DNA of 6,325 nt from JBBQKF01 sp964549475 (GTDB taxonomy: Bacteria > Bacillota > Clostridia > Saccharofermentanales > UBA5734): positions 1 to 6,325 of the forward strand of contig CAZJXH010000222.1 in assembly GCA_964549475.1 (NCBI GenBank). The letters are read 5' to 3'. Position numbers and translations under genes: made by a program. Numbering within the stretch: the first letter of the stretch is position 1; every line of letters begins with the position of its first letter. Shown here one piece after another: positions 5,652 through 6,325 of the stretch. The notes under the pieces were generated by a model. The model did no database searches. It was not told the origin of the DNA and saw only the letters and a list, made by a program, of their open reading frames with translations.

Positions 5652-6325
5652 ATGAAACTTACCGTTTTAGGCAACAACGGAACCTGCCCGGCCAGAGATG
5701 GCGCCTGCTCCTCGTTTTTGATGGAAGCGGACGGGCGAAAGATATTGATTGACATGGGGAACGGCAGCGTTGCAAAATTACAGCATGTCTGCGGGCTGGC
5801 GGACGTCGATATCATTGTGATCTCCCATTTGCACTTTGACCATCTGGCCGATCTGTTCCCCTTTAAATATGCCATCGAGACAAGAAAGCACTTCGGAGAA
5901 AGCATCGATAAAATAAGGCTTTTCATCCCTCCTGTTCCCCGATGGATCAGCGACGAGATTTCGACAAACAACGTGTTTGATATTACCTATATATCCGATA
6001 ACGATGTGGTCTTGTTTGATAATATAAGAGTTGAATTTTTCAAAGTTCCACATTTGATCGACTCCTTTGCCATCCGGATAAGCGCCGGAAACAAGGTGTT
6101 TGCGTACTCCTCCGACTGCGGTGTGTGCGACCGGCTTGCAGAAGCTGCAAAGGATGCGGATCTTTTTCTGTGCGAATCGACATTTCTGGACGCGGAAGCA
6201 GGGGATGCCACCCACCATATGAGCGCTTTACATGCCGGAGAGACAGCGAAAAGCGCAGGGGTGAAAAGACTCCTGCTGACCCATCTGCCGGAAGAATCTC
6301 AGCATCTGCTCCATGCCCTGCAGGA
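5652..6325 (+). CDS. Metallo-beta-lactamase-fold hydrolase, RNase Z/YhfI-like (3' end missing)
   Basis: The first 224 residues are visible before the window ends; the full length of such proteins is about 240-260, so little is missing. The MBL fold is shown by SHLHFDH with metal ligands His59, His61, Asp63 and His64. Further expected ligands are His134 in KVPHLIDSF, Asp155 in YSSDCG, and His211 in LLLTHLP. HHMSALHAGETAKSAG (from 188) is typical of the RNase Z/YhfI-like branch. The members are metal-dependent hydrolases, often phosphodiesterases, and many have no known substrate. The long substrate-binding arm of true tRNase Z is not apparent, so a tRNA-processing role is unlikely. AAAGGAG (5638-5644) lies 7 nt before the ATG. 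The 51-bp gap after the GntR gene has no obvious terminator, pointing to one operon. No signal peptide is seen. Confidence 0.88.
   Translation, partial: MKLTVLGNNGTCPARDGACSSFLMEADGRKILIDMGNGSVAKLQHVCGLADVDIIVISHLHFDHLADLFPFKYAIETRKHFGESIDKIRLFIPPVPRWISDEISTNNVFDITYISDNDVVLFDNIRVEFFKVPHLIDSFAIRISAGNKVFAYSSDCGVCDRLAEAAKDADLFLCESTFLDAEAGDATHHMSALHAGETAKSAGVKRLLLTHLPEESQHLLHALQ

Noticed and set aside
5778..6218. 146-residue minus-strand frame
   Set aside because: It is antisense to the MBL hydrolase, whose metal-binding motifs are unambiguous on the plus strand.

Overview
The window looks like chromosomal DNA from a fermentative, probably anaerobic Gram-positive bacterium (Bacillota, clostridial type). 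The reasons are the AdhE-type ethanol enzyme, strong purine-rich Shine-Dalgarno (SD) sites 7-9 nt before every start, a GntR/HutC-type regulator and compact intrinsic terminators. GC content looks roughly balanced by eye. The genus cannot be named from this sequence.

Layout. A gene on the minus strand starts at 19 and leaves the window at base 1. Bases 20-357 form a divergent control region. It holds a cluster of CTTATGC half-sites (88-142), promoter-like boxes on both strands around 153-181, and four tandem 32-bp units (174-301) built on an 18-bp palindrome. Next comes an adhE locus (358-3069) coding for both halves of the bifunctional aldehyde/alcohol dehydrogenase. The two halves lie in the same frame and are separated only by one in-frame TAG codon (1780-1782). 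A strong intrinsic terminator follows (3191-3222).

The second half carries an M20-family amidohydrolase with its own likely promoter (3339-4523). After it comes a 366-bp gap (4524-4889) with two stem-loops and then a well-formed promoter overlapped by palindromic operator-like sequence. That promoter serves a HutC/UTRA-type GntR regulator (4890-5600) and, 51 bp downstream, a metallo-beta-lactamase-fold hydrolase cut by the window end (5652-6325).

How the genes fit together. The aldehyde half (acetyl-CoA to acetaldehyde) and the iron-dependent alcohol half (acetaldehyde to ethanol) would together reoxidise two NADH per acetyl-CoA, as AdhE does. All key residues I could check are intact in both halves. 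The locus therefore looks like a recently or functionally split AdhE rather than a decayed one. An SD-like AGGAGA and an ATG lie just after the TAG, so the alcohol dehydrogenase half could be translated on its own. The GntR protein probably represses its own promoter and the downstream metal-dependent hydrolase, and perhaps senses a small metabolite. No evidence links it to the amidohydrolase beyond proximity.

The most notable points are the single in-frame amber codon that splits AdhE at its interdomain linker and the 32-bp palindromic array just upstream. No RNA genes, CRISPR arrays, insertion sequences or attachment sites were seen.
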